Shown here in pieces: positions 24,489 to 35,059 of a stretch of DNA of 64,000 nucleotides (the stretch's first letter is position 1; every line of letters starts with the position of its first letter). This DNA comes from Notamacropus eugenii (taxonomy: Eukaryota > Chordata > Mammalia > Diprotodontia > Macropodidae): the NCBI RefSeq assembly GCF_028372415.1, contig NC_092878.1, positions 3,437,501 to 3,501,500 on the forward strand, read 5' to 3'. The notes beneath the pieces were generated by a model, which worked only from the letters and a program-made list of their open reading frames with translations, ran no database searches and was not told the origin of the DNA. Both the position numbers and the translations under genes were made by a program.

Positions 24489-24771
24489 CTTCACAACTGG
24501 AATCTGTTCAATTGGGACAGTTTCAACTGGAACATAACACGTGTAGCAGTAGAACATTCTCGAGCCTCCACATCTGAGACATTTGGCTCTGCCGCTCTGC
24601 TGGGCCTTTTGGAGAACTTCCTGAGACGCCAAGCGTAAGTTTTGAAGGGGATCTTCTTTAGTTACAGAAGTGTTTTGAAATTCTGATTTACTATCTTTGT
24701 CTTTGTCCTCTCTGAAAAACACAGGTGGGTTTCCAGACATCTTTCAAGTCAGAAAAGAAGAGTTGATGCAC
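24489..24771 (-). CDS. DTWD1: DTWD1 exon 2 (first coding exon)
   Basis: First coding exon of DTWD1, the enzyme that makes 3-(3-amino-3-carboxypropyl)uridine (acp3U) in the D-loop of some tRNAs, using S-adenosylmethionine. The start ATG is at 24740-24738 and residues 1-84 are encoded. Upstream, a TTACAG acceptor puts the exon start at 24771, leaving 31 nt of 5' UTR. The donor is AAG|GTTTGT after 24489, phase 0. Visible features are a variable acidic N-terminus, the conserved block around DPLQN...LASQEVL (30-43), and a four-cysteine zinc-type motif, C54, C57, C65, C68. The whole coding sequence (252+144+268+254 nt) gives 305 residues plus stop, against 304 in the human protein as I recall it. 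No frameshift or internal stop is present, so the gene looks functional. Confidence 0.95.
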
Positions 24772-24934
24772 CTGTAACCAAAACACAACAAAACATCGCA
24801 AATGGAGAATTTCAACACAAAAAGTTAGCAACAACAAAAAGCACATACACACACAGAATTCATACATACATGTCTACGTGCATTTAGGCTTATACAAATA
24901 TGTTATATAACATAGTGTTAGATATAGCATTATT

Positions 24935-25070
24935 GATTTAGAAGTGGGAGAGGCCCTAGAGCCCATTCAGTTCAATTCCATCATTTTGCAGATGATGAAA
25001 CTTGCCTATGCAAAGTATTAAGTGGAGGAAATGGGATTTAAACCAAAGCTGCCTGACTCCAAATACAGTA
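24935..25070 (-). mobile_element. MIR fragment
   Basis: TCCATCATTTTGCAGATGATG, AAACTTGCCTATGCAAAGTA and GGATTTAAACCAAAGCTGCC in MIR order, reversed. Confidence 0.6.
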
Positions 25071-25379
25071 AGACCCCCTTTTTTTAGTATGTTGACACAT
25101 ACATATTAATTTAAAACTGAAACATCAATAATGTGTAATGATTCATGGAACAGCAATAAATACCGAAATTCTTTACCAGTGAATTCACATGGTATTTGAA
25201 AAACAAAACGAACTGACAATGGCAAATTTCCCACAAAATTAAAAACCAAAAGGGGCTTAGAAAAGTATGTTTTTTCAGATATGATGATCAATAATATGGA
25301 AAATCCATTTTTCCAATGAACTATAACAATTATTCTTGCCTCATATGTTTTTGGTTTAGTAACGTTATGTGGTCATATC

Positions 25380-26340
25380 AATGAACAAGTATTTATTAAA
25401 TTCCTACTCTATGCCAGGCACTGTGCTAATAAGCCCTGGGGATATAAGTACAAAAGATGGAACAATATTTGGTAAAAGCTGACATTCTAACGGGGAGAAA
25501 CAAGTACACATATAAAACATATGCACTTTGCACAGTAAATACACACACTCACACAGAGCAGGTGGAGGAAGCACTAAAAACTTCATGTACGAGACAGGGA
25601 TTAAGGTGCCTCTTTTAAAGGAAGAAAAGGGCTCTAGGAAGAAGAGGAAAAGAAAGAGTACATTCCAAAAATGTGGGATGACCAGCGGAAAGGCACAGAA
25701 AAATGACCTGTCATGAATGAGCAAGAGGAAAAAGTCCAGTTTGGCTGCCTTATGGAAAGCAGGACTAGGCTGGAAAGACAGCTTGGGACCAAATTACGTA
25801 AGGCTTTAAAAGCTAAAGAGAGACGTTTCTGTTTTATCCTAGAAAACAGATCTGCACTTAAGGAAAATCACTCAGGCAGCAGTGTGTGGGGATGGAGACT
25901 TGAGGCAGGGAGACAAATGAGGAGGCTACTGTAATGCTCTAGGTGGGAGGTGAGCCAGCGCCTGAACTCAAGTAGGAGCTGTGTGAGTGGAGAGTGGGGT
26001 TCATATGTGAAAGATGTTGTAATGGTAGAAACTGCAAGATTTGAGAACTGAATGGGTTACGTGGGCTGTGGGAAAGTACGGAATCCAGGATAAAATGGAG
26101 GTTACAAGCCTGGGAGACTGAAAGGATGATGGTGTCTTCAACAGAAATAACGGAAGATGGGAGAGTTTAGGAAAAGATAATTTTAGATGTGTTGAGTTTA
26201 AGATTTTTCTGGAGCATCCAGTTTGAAATTTCCAATAGGCAATTGGTGATATATAACTGAAGCTCAGGGAGATTAGGGATGGATGTATAGATCTGGGAGT
26301 CACCTGCATATACATGAGAGTTAAAGCCATTGGAACTGAA
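25380..26340 (+). mobile_element. interspersed repeat of unassigned family, 5' and central part
   Basis: A ~960-bp copy starting TGAACAAGTATTTATTAAAT...TGCCAGGCACTGTGCTAA, through GCTTTAAAAGCTAAAGAGAG, GGCAGGGAGACAAATGAGGA, GGTAGAAACTGCAAGATTTG, to TAGATCTGGGAGTCACCTGC. I recognise the pattern as a repeat common in mammalian genomes but cannot name it. Further pieces of the same family lie at 31085-31190, 51590-51800 and 56045-56470. Confidence 0.55.
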
Positions 26341-26394
26341 AAGAACTGGGAGGAAGGAAGGGAAAGGAGAGAGAGGGAGGGAGAGGGAGAAAGA

Positions 26395-26466
<72 letters not shown>
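26341..26466. repeat. (GA)n microsatellite
   Basis: Purine-only tract with a perfect GA core of about 66 bp (26399-26466) and GGGA/GGAA-type flank. It gives rise to artefactual open frames of alternating Arg-Glu. Confidence 0.95.
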
Positions 26467-26469
<3 letters not shown>

Positions 26470-28285
26470 CTGCAACGAGTGCTGGACCTGTCATCTCCAG
26501 AAAACTATATTCAAATTTAGACTCCTGTAATAACTGCTGCTAAATCACTTAACCGTTGTGAGTCTTATTTTCCCCATCTATAAAAATAGGATAATCATAC
26601 CTGGAATATCTATCACCCAAGTACATATATAAAGTACTCCACAAGTCTACTACATGTCAATTATCATTACTTTTCTTATTACTATTGCTGGTTTATTATG
26701 TAAGCCGTACACTATTAGAACAACCAACACACACAAAGTAAACTGACTTGAAATGCCAACAGACATTTTACAGCTGTGATTTCATGCTATAACCAGTATT
26801 ATAATTTTAAAACTGACAAATTACCAAAAGTAAGCTGGGTCTCTTTTATAGCTGATTTTCCTCTCCCATTTAAATTTAAGAAAAATTAACTGACAAAAAC
26901 AAAGAGGGCCTACTGTCAAAGATATCAGAATCAGTAATATTCCCTATAAAATTAAATTCTTATATATGAGTCTAAAAATTAATCTGGACATGAATTTTAA
27001 GTTTTTAAAAGCAGAATAGTCTGATTCTATGAAAAACTGGTTAACTATCACTGGAAGTCTTCAAAGAGTAGCAGGGTTACAGATGTTTTGGAATGATTCC
27101 TGTTCAGATACAAATTGGACTAGATCATTTTGAAATTCTTTCTAAAATGATATTCTTAGAGGTTATTTTCAAAGTATAGTCTATACTAAATCTTGGGAAT
27201 ATGAGATAAAGTAGTAAACTAGCTTATATCTATATACCCAACTACCAAAATACATCTTTAAAAGAGAAAAGAGAGTAGAGGCCCTTTTGATCTGATATGC
27301 ATTCGCTGGCTACAGATGGATTTTCTTATTATATTGCCTTATGGAACTGTGGTGTTTAAGTATGAAGCGCTAGGCACAGACAGTGTCAAGAGAAAAGCTA
27401 CAAAAGCAATAGGAAATTTTCGGTGGTCTCAAAAAACAGAAAAGCAAGAAGGACAAAAAATGGAGTGGAAAATAAAATACAATATAATTTGCTAACAAGA
27501 AGTTTGTGACACTGATTTAACCTCTCATCAGGGGCTTTCTTCAGACTAAATCACAATGAGGTTGAAACCCACATAAAAAGACAGCAAAGAAAAAGTATGC
27601 TGGTCATTAAAGTAAGAGCAGTATATATTTGCCAAATCTACCCAAGGGGATAAACAACCCAAAATTGTTTGTCCATGTTGATTAGGTCCAGGTTTAGGCT
27701 TTTAAGGGGCTCAGAAAAAATAATAGTTTAGAAGGGTCATCAAATCTATCCTGTCCATCTCACAAAACTACTCAGCATACCCTTCTGCCCTAAGTCACCT
27801 GGTTGGGTGACCTCAGATACTATTTGTAAAGCACTTTTTATATAAAGGAATAAAAGGGTCACTCAGAAGGGACTCCTTGGGGTTTTTAAGGGCCCACTAG
27901 TCCAAGAGATCAGAGGAAATAAATCCCATAGTGCAAGACACACATTCTTGTTACCATGTTCAGCCAATAAAATCTAACTCAATGCACTCCTCAGACAATC
28001 TTATTCTAGCCAAAAACTTGGATCCTATAGACACAGCAGCAGCTACTGAAAACATCCCTAAAGAAAGTCAAAGTTATATGGGTTGGTCCTGCCCCAGTGA
28101 TGCTATGTTTCTGTTTGATGGCCTTGAGTGAACCTATAGAGATGACAGAATTAACTAGACGACTGAATGTATTAGAAAATAATGAAGTAATGAGAAGGGG
28201 CAGCTCTCAGCATGGGATTTGTTTAAACTCCAAAAGGACAGCGAAGACAAGAAATTTCTTGGATGTGGTCCACATGCTATAAAAT
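26467..28285. other. DTWD1 intron 1, left part
   Basis: A MIR fragment in plus orientation at about 26535-26660 (AAATCACTTAACCGTTGTGA). The remainder shows no recognisable gene or repeat. Confidence 0.45.
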
Positions 28286-28289
28286 GGAT

Positions 28290-28400
28290 GCCTCGGAATC
28301 TCAGTCTGGTACAGTAGGAAAAGCACTAAATTTGAAATTAAACAACCTGGATTCAAACTCTAGCTCTGCAGTAGAGTAAGATACTCTTCTGCAAGTAACA
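28290..28400 (+). mobile_element. SINE head fragment (MIR/MAR1 type)
   Basis: GTACAGTAGGAAAAGCACTA, GGATTCAAACTCTAGCTCTG: tRNA-derived head of a CORE-SINE. Confidence 0.55.
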
Positions 28401-28469
28401 AAAACCAAGAAAACAACAGACAATGACCACAAGAATGTAAATTTTTAAAATTAAACCTAATAATAATGA

Positions 28470-28735
28470 TGATGACAGGTTAATATTTACATAGTGCTCA
28501 CTATGTGCCAGGCACTGTGCTATATGCTTTACAAATGTCTCATTTAATCCTCATAAAAACCCTGCAATACAGGTACCATTATAATCCCCATATTTCAGAT
28601 GAGGAAACTGAGGCAAACAAGAGTTAAGTAACTTGCCCAGGATCACACAGCTGGTTAGCATCTGAGGCAGGACTTCACATCTCTGGGCACGTCATGGCAG
28701 TAACCGCTGCACTACCTGGATGCTACATGCTGTAT
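28470..28735 (-). mobile_element. MIR/THER1-type SINE, full length
   Basis: TTTACATAGTGCTCACTATG, ATTTCAGATGAGGAAACTGA, GTAACTTGCCCAGGATCACA, CCGCTGCACTACCTGGATG. One of the best-preserved copies here. Confidence 0.9.
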
Positions 28736-29940
28736 AATTACAACGAGCAAGTCTGGCCCACAGAAGAGTAGGAAAAACGTTCCTCTCTCTCAAAAGTACG
28801 GAATCTGAAAAATACAGACAGTTGCAGCTTACATCTTGGTTTTGGTGAAGTGCCTTTTTAAAATCTTTTTTTCTTAAATCTTTTTACAAGGAATATATTG
28901 TGGGATAAGGGAAGGAAGGTACGTACGAGAAATGAAGGTGATAAAAAAGGGAAAAAAGAATTAAAGGCAAAAAGCAGCAGAGTGTGCAGCGAGTGCTGAA
29001 CTGAGGGCATTACACAGACCCGGCCCGGCGGGGTATAAGCTCCATGCAGGCACAGACAGCTTCATTTTGATCCCTTATAGCCCAGCACCATGCAAGGGAG
29101 CCTGCACAGAGTAAGGAAGCATTTAACAAGTGAAAACTGAAAACCACCACAAAACATCGTGCTGCACTAGCTCTATTCTGTGCAGAATAAACTCCATGAG
29201 CCTTCACTGACCCCAATAATGTGGCCCCAACAAATCTTTCTGTGTTTTTCTCCCATTGCCTCCCTTTGAAAAAACCCTCTGTTCCAAACCAACAAGTCTA
29301 CAAGGGAGTTCTGGGATTTCCTGGCCCCTCGGCCTGAAACCACCATCACCCCTAATTCTAAGCAACATTTATCTTTCAAGGCTCGTATCTGATTCCATTT
29401 AAAGCATTAATTTTTCATGGTTACTCCAGGTAGATAATGATCCTTTTTATCCTAAGGCTCCTGACTATACCAGGCACTTGGCACTGATTTCCTATTACAA
29501 ATCCAGTCTTCTTTCAAATATGAATAAGCTGTTTCTACCCAACAGAGACAGAGTGTAGTAACAGCCTTGGAGCCAAGAAGATCTGGGTTCGAGTCTACCT
29601 CTGCCACATACTAGTCAACAGAAGTTAAGTAGGAGGTTAAGTCACTTAAGCCTTTAGTCTTCTATTCAACTAAGATTTTTTTTTTTTTTTGCAAAAAAGG
29701 TGCCAACCTGTGAGTTCCCTCTATCAATGAAGTTACAGATCCAGTCCATGCTCTAAGGAGAGACAAACCATTCTGGGCACAGGGATTATAAACTTCTGCT
29801 TCTTTTGCTCTCTCTACAAAACCCACCGTAGTATTTCATACATAAGCGGCAAGGAATAAATACTGTTGTGGAAACTCAGTGACTCAGGTACACCTTTTCC
29901 ATTGAACAGAGATCACCTGCCTTAGACAAGGTACAAAAGA
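28736..29940. other. DTWD1 intron 1, middle part
   Basis: A SINE head in plus orientation at about 29550-29660 (CTTGGAGCCAAGAAGATCTG) and a T12 run at 29679-29690. No gene. Confidence 0.45.
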
Positions 29941-30084
29941 CAATAGTTAACCCATGCTATATACAGCATTTTGACAAAACTGCTTGTTGTAGGTACCAAA
30001 GATAGACAAAAATGAAACATTCCCTGCCCTCCAAGAGCCTTGAGCATTATTTCTACTAGGCCCCTCAACCTCTACATATGATCT

Positions 30085-30350
30085 CCTTTGTGGCTGTTCA
30101 GTGGAGTCAATCATGTACAACTCTTCATGACCCCATGGGGGATTTTCTTGGCAAAGAGGCTGGAGTGGTTTCACTTTTTCCCTTTCCAGTTTCTCTCTAC
30201 AGATGAGGAAAGTGAGGCAAATGAGGCTAGGTGACTTGCCCAGGGTCACACAGCTACTAAGTGTCTGAGGCCAGATTTAACCTCAGGAAAATGAGTCTTC
30301 CTGACTCCAGGTCTGGCCCTCTATCCACTGTACCACCTGGCTATATATGA
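30085..30350 (-). mobile_element. marsupial CORE-SINE (MAR1-like)
   Basis: Plus strand: TTCATGACCCCATGGGGGAT, TTTTCTTGGCAAAGAGGCTG, GATGAGGAAAGTGAGGCAAA, GACTTGCCCAGGGTCACACA, CACTGTACCACCTGGC. About 265 bp, reversed. Confidence 0.9.
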
Positions 30351-30689
30351 TCTCCACAGTAAGGTAATTACGTAAGTAACTGAATGTCAGGGCTATCTCT
30401 GACTCCACTCCAGCGTGCTGGCATACAGCAGGCACTTAATAAATATTTATTGACTTATTCAACAGATGTGGAATCAGAGGCACGTCACACAATTGGTAAA
30501 GTCTCTAAGGCAGGTTTTGGCTCAAGGTCTTCCTGACTCCAAGTTCAGCATTCTATGCACTGGATCACCTAGTTGCCTTAACGTACCTCACAGAACTGTT
30601 GAAATTGTATATAAGTTTTCTGTTTTTATGAATATGGAATGTGAATAGTTTCTATTATCATCATCAAACGGTTCAAAAAGACACTCAGA

Positions 30690-30905
30690 AGTTTAATGAA
30701 CTTTCCTAACTGGCCAACGTTGCCAAGAAATAACTTGGCAAAGTCAAGAAGAACGAAGGAGTTCAAGCTGAAAGGGACCTTAGTGACCTTTCATTGTGAC
30801 CTGGAGAGGTTAAGTGACTTGTCTGAGGTCCAGCTGCCAGTCAATGACAAGTCCAGCACAAGGATCCCGGGTCTTACGAATCCTAAGATTCCCAGACCGA
30901 CTCAC
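30690..30905 (-). mobile_element. MIR-type fragment
   Basis: GAAAGGGACCTTAGTGACCT, GAGAGGTTAAGTGACTTGTC: a MIR in reverse without a clean end. Confidence 0.5.
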
Positions 30906-31084
30906 TCATTGTAACCTCACGGGCACCCTTATCCCTTGGCTGTTAAATCTACCACAATGTATTACTGCCTGTTCTCCATGTTTCTGAAAGTCCCTCCCTC
31001 TCCATGCTCACCTCCCCAATGAAAACACTCTGCCATACACACAGGGCAGTTCATCCTTTCTAAAAGTATTCCCTGGGGCTCAAT

Positions 31085-31195
31085 CACTCAAAACCAGTGT
31101 GCCAGGTACCGTGTTAGGTGTGGGGTAGACAAAAAAGATGAAAACAATCCCTACTTGAAAAGAGCCTACATTCTAATGAAGGATAACAAGGGCAC
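31085..31195 (+). mobile_element. fragment of the 25.4-kb repeat family
   Basis: GTGTGCCAGGTACCGTGTTA, AACAATCCCTACTTGAAAAG, CTACATTCTAATGAAGGA match the start of the unassigned family at 25380. Confidence 0.45.
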
Positions 31196-31425
31196 GTATA
31201 CATTCATATACATATATATGAGTTTGTATATGTACATATACATATGTGTAAACTTAAATCTAAATAGTTACATAAAATACATGTATATATGTATATGTAA
31301 TTTGTAGATGCATAAATGAATATATGTATATATACATACTCTGGAACAGTATATATTCATTATACACAGATACACATATATATATGCATATAAGTACATA
31401 CAAGCACATGTGTGCGTATACGGTC
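31196..31425. repeat. TA/CATA-rich simple sequence
   Basis: Degenerate TATACATATATG-type low-complexity tract. Confidence 0.8.
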
Positions 31426-31489
31426 CCAAAAAAGTCTTACAGTAGTTACACATTTTAATAGCTTAAAATTCTATTAAGACTTTTGAGAC

Positions 31490-31730
31490 TATGTTATTGT
31501 TTAGTCCCACCCAAATTTTCTTGACCACATTTGGGGTTTTCTTGGCAAAGATGCAGGAGTGGTTTTCCATTTTCATTTCCTTCACCGGTTCATTTCACTC
31601 ATGAGGAAACTGAGGCAGGAGGCGTTTAGGGTCCCGCAGATAATAAGTGCCTGAAGCCGGATTTGAACTCAGGAAGGAGTCTTCCTCACACCTGGCCCAG
31701 CCCCCACTGCACTACTTAGCCCCCTTTGGG
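31490..31730 (-). mobile_element. marsupial CORE-SINE (MAR1-like)
   Basis: TTTGGGGTTTTCTTGGCAAA, GCAGGAGTGGTTTTCCATTT, TGAGGAAACTGAGGCAGGAG, GATTTGAACTCAGGAAGG, CACTGCACTACTTAGCC, ending where the tandem repeat begins. Confidence 0.85.
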
Positions 31731-31734
31731 CCTA

Positions 31735-32150
31735 TAGGTATATATATATGTGTGTACATGTATATATGTATGTGTGTATGTATATATGTATATGCATGTA
31801 TGTATATACATTGTATCCGTGTGTATCCGTGTGTATACACTGTATCCGTGTGTATCCATGTGTATACATTGTATCCGTGTGTATGCACTGTATCCGTGTG
31901 TATACACTGTATCCATGTGTACATACATATACAAATATATATTCTACATACACACAAAGTATACAGATACACGTGTGTCTACGCACATATATGCAGGTAT
32001 ACAACATACAAATACACATCCTAAATACGCACAATGTCTACGCACATGCATGTATGTATGCACACATCTATCCTACACACAACGTATACAGATACACGTC
32101 TGTCTGTGCACATATATGTGTGTACACTCACAACGTGCACAGACACGCAC
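31735..32150. repeat. tandem repeat, GTGTAT/CACACATA type
   Basis: Low-complexity block with a TGTATCCGTGTGTAT unit repeated about eight times between 31805 and 31920, flanked by TATATGTGTGTAC and then ACACA-rich degenerate repeats up to the CpG island. Long open frames on both strands here (Tyr-Thr-His-Gly or Cys-Val-Tyr) come from the repeat, not from genes. Confidence 0.9.
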
Positions 32151-32380
32151 GTGACACGCCCCAGGACACAGGTGTGCAGGCCCGCACGCGCACTGTTGGG
32201 GGGCCTCCCCCAAACTCCCGCCTCCCCCCCCCACCCCTGCGAAGCTCCCGACCTGTAGGCACTTAGGGTTAGGCCGCGGCCTCCCGCTCCGCTCTCCGCC
32301 TCAGAACCAGCCCGAGTCCGAGGGGTGGCCGGACCCAAAGCGGCCGCGGCCCGGAGGAGCCCTTTCCTGGGCACACCGGC

Positions 32381-32411
32381 CGCGCGCTTCCGGGGGCGCG
32401 CGCTTCCGGGG
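32381..32411 (+). promoter_or_regulatory. tandem 16-bp duplication with two ETS-type sites
   Basis: The unit CGCGCGCTTCCGGGG occurs twice head to tail with one base between copies. Each copy carries CTTCCGG (reverse complement CCGGAAG), the consensus for ETS/GABPA factors. It lies 40-60 bp upstream of the plus-strand ATG and within the shared promoter. Confidence 0.7.
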
Positions 32412-32445
32412 CCGTTACTCGGCGGACGAGCACCGAGGAGCAACC

Positions 32446-32451
32446 ATGAAG
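32446..32451 (+). CDS. FAM227B: FAM227B exon 1, coding part (MK)
   Basis: An ATG with an A at -3 is followed by AAG and then a donor, AAG|GTAACT, at 32452. Joined to the acceptor at 41765 it reads in frame as MKKMELPP..., which supports both the start and the splice sites. Translation could instead begin at the next in-frame ATG in exon 2. Naming rests mostly on location: in human, FAM227B lies head to head with DTWD1. The 5' UTR lies in the CpG island just upstream. Confidence 0.6.
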
Positions 32452-32749
32452 GTAACTGGCCGGGGGAGAGGGGGGGGGCGGGAGGAAGCGGGAAGCCCCG
32501 CCTCAGACCCCGCCTCCACAAATCCCGCTGGCCGCCCGGGCTGGTCCCGCCCCCGGGGGTGGGGCCTTCTCCGCTCGGGCCTTCCCTCGCACGCCCAGCA
32601 GAGTCGGCCCTTGCCAGCTCCGTGACCCCCGGCCCGCCAGTCAGCCGTGGTGCCCTCCTCCGTGCCCCCCCTGCCGGGCAGCTGTGAGCGCCGGAGGGTC
32701 ACGTGGCGTGCCTGCGCCGCTCACCGCAGCCCTCCGAGGGAGGGAGCCG

Positions 32750-32800
32750 CCACCCCCATTTTACAAATGAGGAAACTGAGGCCGACGGCGAGCTCAGACC
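32750..32800 (-). mobile_element. MIR core inside the CpG island
   Basis: CCCCATTTTACAAATGAGGA followed by AACTGAGGCCGACGGCGAG: a MIR core in reverse with CpGs in its 3' part. Confidence 0.7.
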
Positions 32801-32909
32801 CCTCAGCCTATAGCTGGGCAGGCTAGCCGCATCTCCTCCAGACCGGGAGGGCCAGGGCGCGGTCCGTACTGGCCGGAAGTCCCGAGGTCTTCCCTCCCCG
32901 GGCTGGTTT

Positions 32910-33105
32910 GGTTTTGTGGTACAAGCTCGGCAGTTGTCAGGGGACCTGGGTTCAAGTCTCACCTCAGACCCGGCCGTGTGACCTTGGGCAAGTCACTTAA
33001 CCCCAGTCATCCTGAGGAGTATCTGGTCACTGGTGACCCGCGCAGCCCTCCCCAAGGGCGAGTCGTGGCATCACGTGTCCGATGGCCACGAAGGACGAAG
33101 TCACC
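32910..33105 (+). mobile_element. CpG-rich RTE-tailed SINE inside the CpG island
   Basis: Head GTACAAGCTCGGCAGTTG, core GTGACCTTGGGCAAGTCACT, then CATCCTGAGGAGTATCTGGT, CGCGCAGCCCTCC and GATGGCCACGAAGGACGAAG. It is the same family as the minus-strand SINE at 34680-34980, with two internal gaps, but carries many CpGs that are TG or CA there. Confidence 0.8.
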
Positions 33106-33330
33106 GGCCCAAAGGCCGAGGGCCCCCCGCGGCCTGGGAGCAGGCCTTACACAGCCCTGCGCCGGAAGTCCTCATTCCTCGCTGAGAGGGAAGGCCGCAC
33201 AACACGTGGTAGCCTCGAGCGCGGCCTGGGGCCTGAAGCCCGGCGGTCTGGCCCAGAGAGCGGGCCTCGGAGGCAGTAGCGGATGAGGCAGTCTCTAAAG
33301 ACTGGACAGGGGAGAGAGAAGGCCTCAGAA

Positions 33331-34675
33331 GGCGGGGCTCAGGGCTGGCTGAGCACCAGGAAACGTCCTGAGAGCCAGGAGAGCTGGGGATGCTGCAGTC
33401 CGGGAAGATGATCAGCACGGCCAGATACAGATACTTTGTATACGTGTGTCAGTTTCCTAGCGAGATACAGTAGATAAGTGTCCAGTTAGAAGATTTAAAA
33501 CGGTGTTGCCCTTATTTGGTTATTATGTTTTAAATACTTCAAGGGCATTTTTAGTGTCTTGAGAATGTATATTTCAGACAGATTTAGACAGGCGCAAAAG
33601 GTTATACAAATGTAGCTCTTAATTAAATCCTGAGATGAGTTTGTGGTCAGATTTTGGCTATAAATTATGTTTCAAATCAGTACAATAATTGTTTTGGGAG
33701 GACTTTCCTGAATAATTCATTGGGAGTATTTGGCTGATTATACAATGAAAAATTATATTTAGGTGCAATTATCTTAGTAGTGATGAAAGAAGAAATAAAA
33801 GTCGTGTTCCAGCTGTGTGATAATTCATCTAAGTCTAACCTCTATGAGTATTATATAATTTCCTCTCTTCTTTCTTTTTTAATTTTTCATCTTATACAAC
33901 ACTCACAAGTGTTTATTTTTGACAGTAAGAGTTGGCACAAATTTAAAGAGATACACTTTGGAAAATATGAGAAAAGCTTTTGTTTTGAAGATCAATCAAG
34001 TCAGTAGTTGAAGAGTAGTGGCTCAGGATTGTGATTCTTGGACATAGTTTTAAAACTTATAAACTTATGCTCAGGTGTTCCAAACAGCTTTCAGAACTGT
34101 TGGGGGGTTTGACTGCACTAGAAATGAAAAATCAGTTTCATTAGTTAATATCTGATTTCTCAACTCAATAAAATTTTAAGAGCTTACTGGAGATATGATG
34201 AGCAAAGCAGTCCCAACCCTTGAGAAGCTTCCAACATGTGATCAATATATAAGACCTATGTTCAAATATGGACTCATTCCCATTAATCTAAACAGCCTTC
34301 TATATCCTCCTTTAACTTATTCCCTCACCTTCCCCTCTAAACATCCTTCCCTTATCCTCTCCCCACTCTCTATCCCGGTAACCTTTTATTTCTTTCTACA
34401 TTTAAAATACTTTTATACTCTTCTAGACATGTATACGTGTTGTTCCCTTTTGAACTCATTCCCAATGAAAATAGTCTTCCAGAATTAGCAACTGTCTTCC
34501 CCCACTGAATTCTTTGTGTCAGTTCTTCCTCTCACACCTCATTTGTGTAAATAATTACTCCTTTTAGCTGTTCCTGAGCAGTTTTACTTTTTAAACTCAT
34601 ATCATGCTCAGGTCTACCCTAATCTTTCTTATGAGCTACCCAATTACTAATAACAATCTTAGACATACATTTTAC
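33331..34675. other. FAM227B intron 1, first part
   Basis: AT-rich sequence after the CpG island. An L2-like stretch is possible at 34300-34660 (pyrimidine-rich, CATCCTTCCCTTATCC) but not certain. No gene. Confidence 0.4.
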
Positions 34676-34679
34676 ATGT

Positions 34680-34978
34680 GTATGTGTGTTCGTCCTTCAT
34701 TGCCATCAGAGAAATGATGATATGACTTACACTTGACTCTGTTTTGAGTGAGGGAGGGCTGTGCAGGTCACCAGCCTCACTTCTCCAGAGCCATCTGAAC
34801 CCAGTGACCAGATATTCATCAGGATGACTGGAGATGACCCAGGATGAGGCAATTGGGGTCAAGTGACTCGCCCAAGGTCACACAGCTAGTGAGTGTCAAG
34901 TGTCTGAGGTGAGATTTGAACTCAGGTCCTTCTGACTCCAGCACTGGTGCTCTATCCGTTGCACCACCTAGCTGCCCC
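34680..34978 (-). mobile_element. RTE-tailed tRNA SINE
   Basis: Minus strand: head GCAGCTAGGTGGTGCAACGG, core GTGTGACCTTGGGCGAGTCA, middle CATCTCCAGTCATCCTGATG, tail GGCTGGTGACCTGCACAGCC and AATGAAGGACGAAC. Full-length, about 300 bp. Confidence 0.85.
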
Positions 34979-35059
34979 TCTACATTTTACATATAGAAAA
35001 GGTAAACAGTCTGTCCTTATTGAGTCCCTTGTAATTGAACTTTGATATGTACCTTGTCT

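Larger units (their letters stand above)
32140..33330. promoter_or_regulatory. CpG island, shared DTWD1/FAM227B promoter
   Basis: The only GC-rich, CpG-dense block in the window, in otherwise AT-rich DNA. It lies between the 5' end of DTWD1 (minus strand) and the first coding exon of the plus-strand gene, so it is a bidirectional promoter. There is no TATA box. Two copies of CTTCCGG, an ETS-family site often found in bidirectional housekeeping promoters, lie at 32387-32393 and 32403-32409 inside a tandem duplication. DTWD1 exon 1 must be non-coding and lie here; a possible donor CAG|GTCGGG at about 32253 (minus) is weak. The right part of the island contains a MIR core and a CpG-rich SINE. 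Confidence 0.85.

Noticed and set aside
26167..26530. Open frames of alternating Arg-Glu or Ser-Leu.
   Set aside because: Translation of the (GA)n microsatellite.
31647..32266. Overlapping open frames of 70-170 codons on both strands.
   Set aside because: They come from the TG/CA-rich tandem repeat, which lacks stops in several frames; the products are low-complexity Tyr/Thr/His/Gly or Cys/Val/Tyr strings.
32021..33418. Several 65-166-codon open frames on both strands in the CpG island.
   Set aside because: GC-rich DNA has few stop codons; none has splice or homology support. The real coding piece here is the 6-nt first exon of the plus-strand gene.
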